DNA of 64,000 nucleotides from Gonocerus acuteangulatus (Eukaryota; Arthropoda; Insecta; Hemiptera; Coreidae), in the NCBI GenBank assembly GCA_946811695.1, contig OX328132.1, positions 127,840,808-127,904,807 on the forward strand. The letters run 5' to 3'. Of this stretch, positions 62,905 through 64,000 are shown piece after piece. Position 1 is the first letter of the stretch. Every line of letters begins with the position of its first letter. The notes below the pieces were generated by a model. That model worked only from the letters and a program-made list of their open reading frames with translations, was not told the origin of the DNA and did no database searches. The translations under genes and the position numbers were made by a program.

Positions 62905-63244
62905 ATGGTAAGATTAGTCTGGTTGGTGCCAGACTTGAGGTGTCTGACACCATCTCTCCAATTGGTAAGCATATGAATTGGAGCATTCTCCTCCTATAAT
63001 ACGCAATTGTTTAGAATTGATTTAATTTTCGCTCGCTTGTCTTATTATTAATTGTCATAACAACGAATATTTACATGTTTGTCTTTCTACTTCTGTATAT
63101 ACCATGTAGAATGTTGCTGGCTTTGTCTGCTCGATCTGTTGTTGGCGATTCTACAAGTCCCTATTGCGCTGGCTTGCAAGGCTGCCTGAAACCTACCGTA
63201 CCTCAAAATCCGACAGTTGCCTAAGTTTCAGATCGTCCGTTCCA

Positions 63245-63635
63245 TGTTGGAATCTGATTAGGGCATTATTCAATACATTTTTTGTTCAATAATCATTCAA
63301 ATAAATTTTTATTGGATAAGAATTTATTCATTGATTAAGTTGTTCATCAACTGATTCATTTTTTATTAAACAAATAACAGGGTTGTCTCATTATTCAATA
63401 AATGTTTATTGAATAAGAATTTATTCATTGATTAAGTTGTTCGTCAACTGATTCATTTTTTATTAAACGAATAACAGGGTTGTCTCATTATTCAATAAAT
63501 GTTTATTGAATAAGAATTTTTTCATTGATTAAGTTGTTCGTCAACTGATTCATTTTTTATTAAACGAATAACAGGGTTGTCTCATTATTCAATAAATGTT
63601 TATTGAATAAGAATTTATTCATTTACTGAGTTATT
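63245..63635. repeat. 97-bp tandem repeats in the right arm
   Basis: Phrase AACAGGGTTGTCTCATTATT recurs at 97-bp spacing (GGG at 63380, 63477, 63574), with TTTATTGAATAAGAATTTAT between. This is an expansion specific to the right arm. Confidence 0.85.
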
Positions 63636-63740
63636 CATTGATTTTTTTGTTATTTAATGAATAATTAATTATTTTCTTCATTAAATCTTCTTTAATTATT
63701 AAATCTTCATTCAATATTTTTATACGTTTAAAATAATGTG

Positions 63741-63935
63741 TTTGTTGTAATGCGGTTCTTCTTGCTCCTCCCTTCTTGGCAATACTTCGCCGGATTCCTC
63801 TCCGGCTTCGTCTGGCAGTCACTCATCCTTCCTGGTTGGTAAGAGAATGTTTACCTTACCAACCAAGACCGCTGGAGAAAGAAGCCACATTACAACAAAC
63901 ACATGTAATTCCCAGCGAAGCAGTTAAAGTAAATA
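63741..63935. mobile_element. 195-bp insertion with 14-bp direct repeats
   Basis: Flanked by TTTAAAATAATGTG at 63727-63740 and 63936-63949. The insert starts TTTGTTGTAATGCGG, contains CATTACAACAAACA near its other end as an inverted copy, and has an internal GGTTGGTAAG/CTTACCAACC hairpin. Class uncertain (retroposon or MITE). Confidence 0.6.
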
Positions 63936-64000
63936 TTTAAAATAATGTGGTTCATGGAGCAACAAGCCGAGATTCTTTCAAAGTTCAGTAAACAATATCA

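Larger units (their letters stand above)
60256..64000. mobile_element. Element with long inverted arms, running off the window
   Basis: The left arm (about 60260-60615) includes GATATTGTTTACTCAAC, GCTGCTCCATGAACCAC and many TTATTCAATAA phrases. The right arm (63245-64000) is its inverted copy (GGTTCATGGAGCAACAAG, AGTAAACAATATC at the very end). Between them are an unrelated interior, a hAT MITE and a Helitron. The right arm contains 97-bp tandem repeats and a short insertion. Arms of several hundred bp suggest a foldback-type or long-TIR transposon. Confidence 0.6.

Overview
The window looks like nuclear DNA of an arthropod, most likely an insect with a large, AT-rich, transposon-dominated genome. 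Reasons: a spliced metazoan D-type cyclin with GT-AG introns, non-LTR retrotransposons, hAT, Tc1/mariner-like, PIF/Harbinger-like and Helitron elements, very long (TA)n tracts, and no sign of bacterial gene organisation. The species is not identified. The only host gene I can support is the 3' part of a cyclin D gene on the + strand: three exons (18292-18507, 19590-19746, 21845-22065) whose splice phases fit each other and whose last exon ends in a stop. Its 5' exon(s) were not found and probably lie upstream, beyond the transposon stack or outside the window.

Layout. 130-1460: a 58-bp minisatellite with a 290-bp higher-order period. 1.5-4.3 kb: a reversed copy of the dominant repeat, called here the 'AAAA-element'. 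4.8-6.6 kb: a Helitron 3' end abutting a decayed Tc1/mariner-type transposase that still carries a recognisable intron. 7.4-10.9 kb: a CpG-rich island, a truncated AAAA-element and a 1.4-kb inverted pair of AAAA-element 3' halves. 11.0-18.2 kb: a PIF/Harbinger-like MITE carrying about 18 copies of a 90-bp internal repeat, split by a 5'-truncated LINE and by a hAT-type element, the latter split by a 3.1-kb AAAA-element. 18.3-22.1 kb: cyclin D. 22-27.8 kb: AT-rich, mostly featureless. 27.8-34.2 kb: a hAT element with intact ends and 8-bp target duplication, containing one AAAA-element and followed by another. 34-40 kb: AAAA-element fragments in both orientations. 40.2-46.55 kb: a LINE with gag-like ORF1 and endonuclease/RT ORF2, its ORF1 split by an AAAA-element. 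47-49.3 kb: a nest of three MITEs beside a triplicated LINE tail. 50-55 kb: AAAA-element fragments and a tRNA-type SINE. 55.1-55.6 kb: a Helitron helicase fragment next to a 43-bp minisatellite, then a foldback MITE. 58.6-59.3 kb: a probable SINE. 60.26 kb to the end: one end and part of the other of an element with long inverted arms, containing a hAT MITE that itself holds a Helitron.

The AAAA-element is the dominant repeat. Complete copies begin GTCCGACTCGCAGG, end in a hairpin followed by CCGCGCT, carry a (TA)n tract shortly before the 3' end, and always lie between runs of at least four A. Two insertions have recoverable empty sites (in the hAT end and in LINE ORF1); both show a net gain of four A. 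Three long copies share a short helix-turn-helix-like reading frame. No CRISPR array, rRNA, functional tRNA gene or bacterial-type operon is present.
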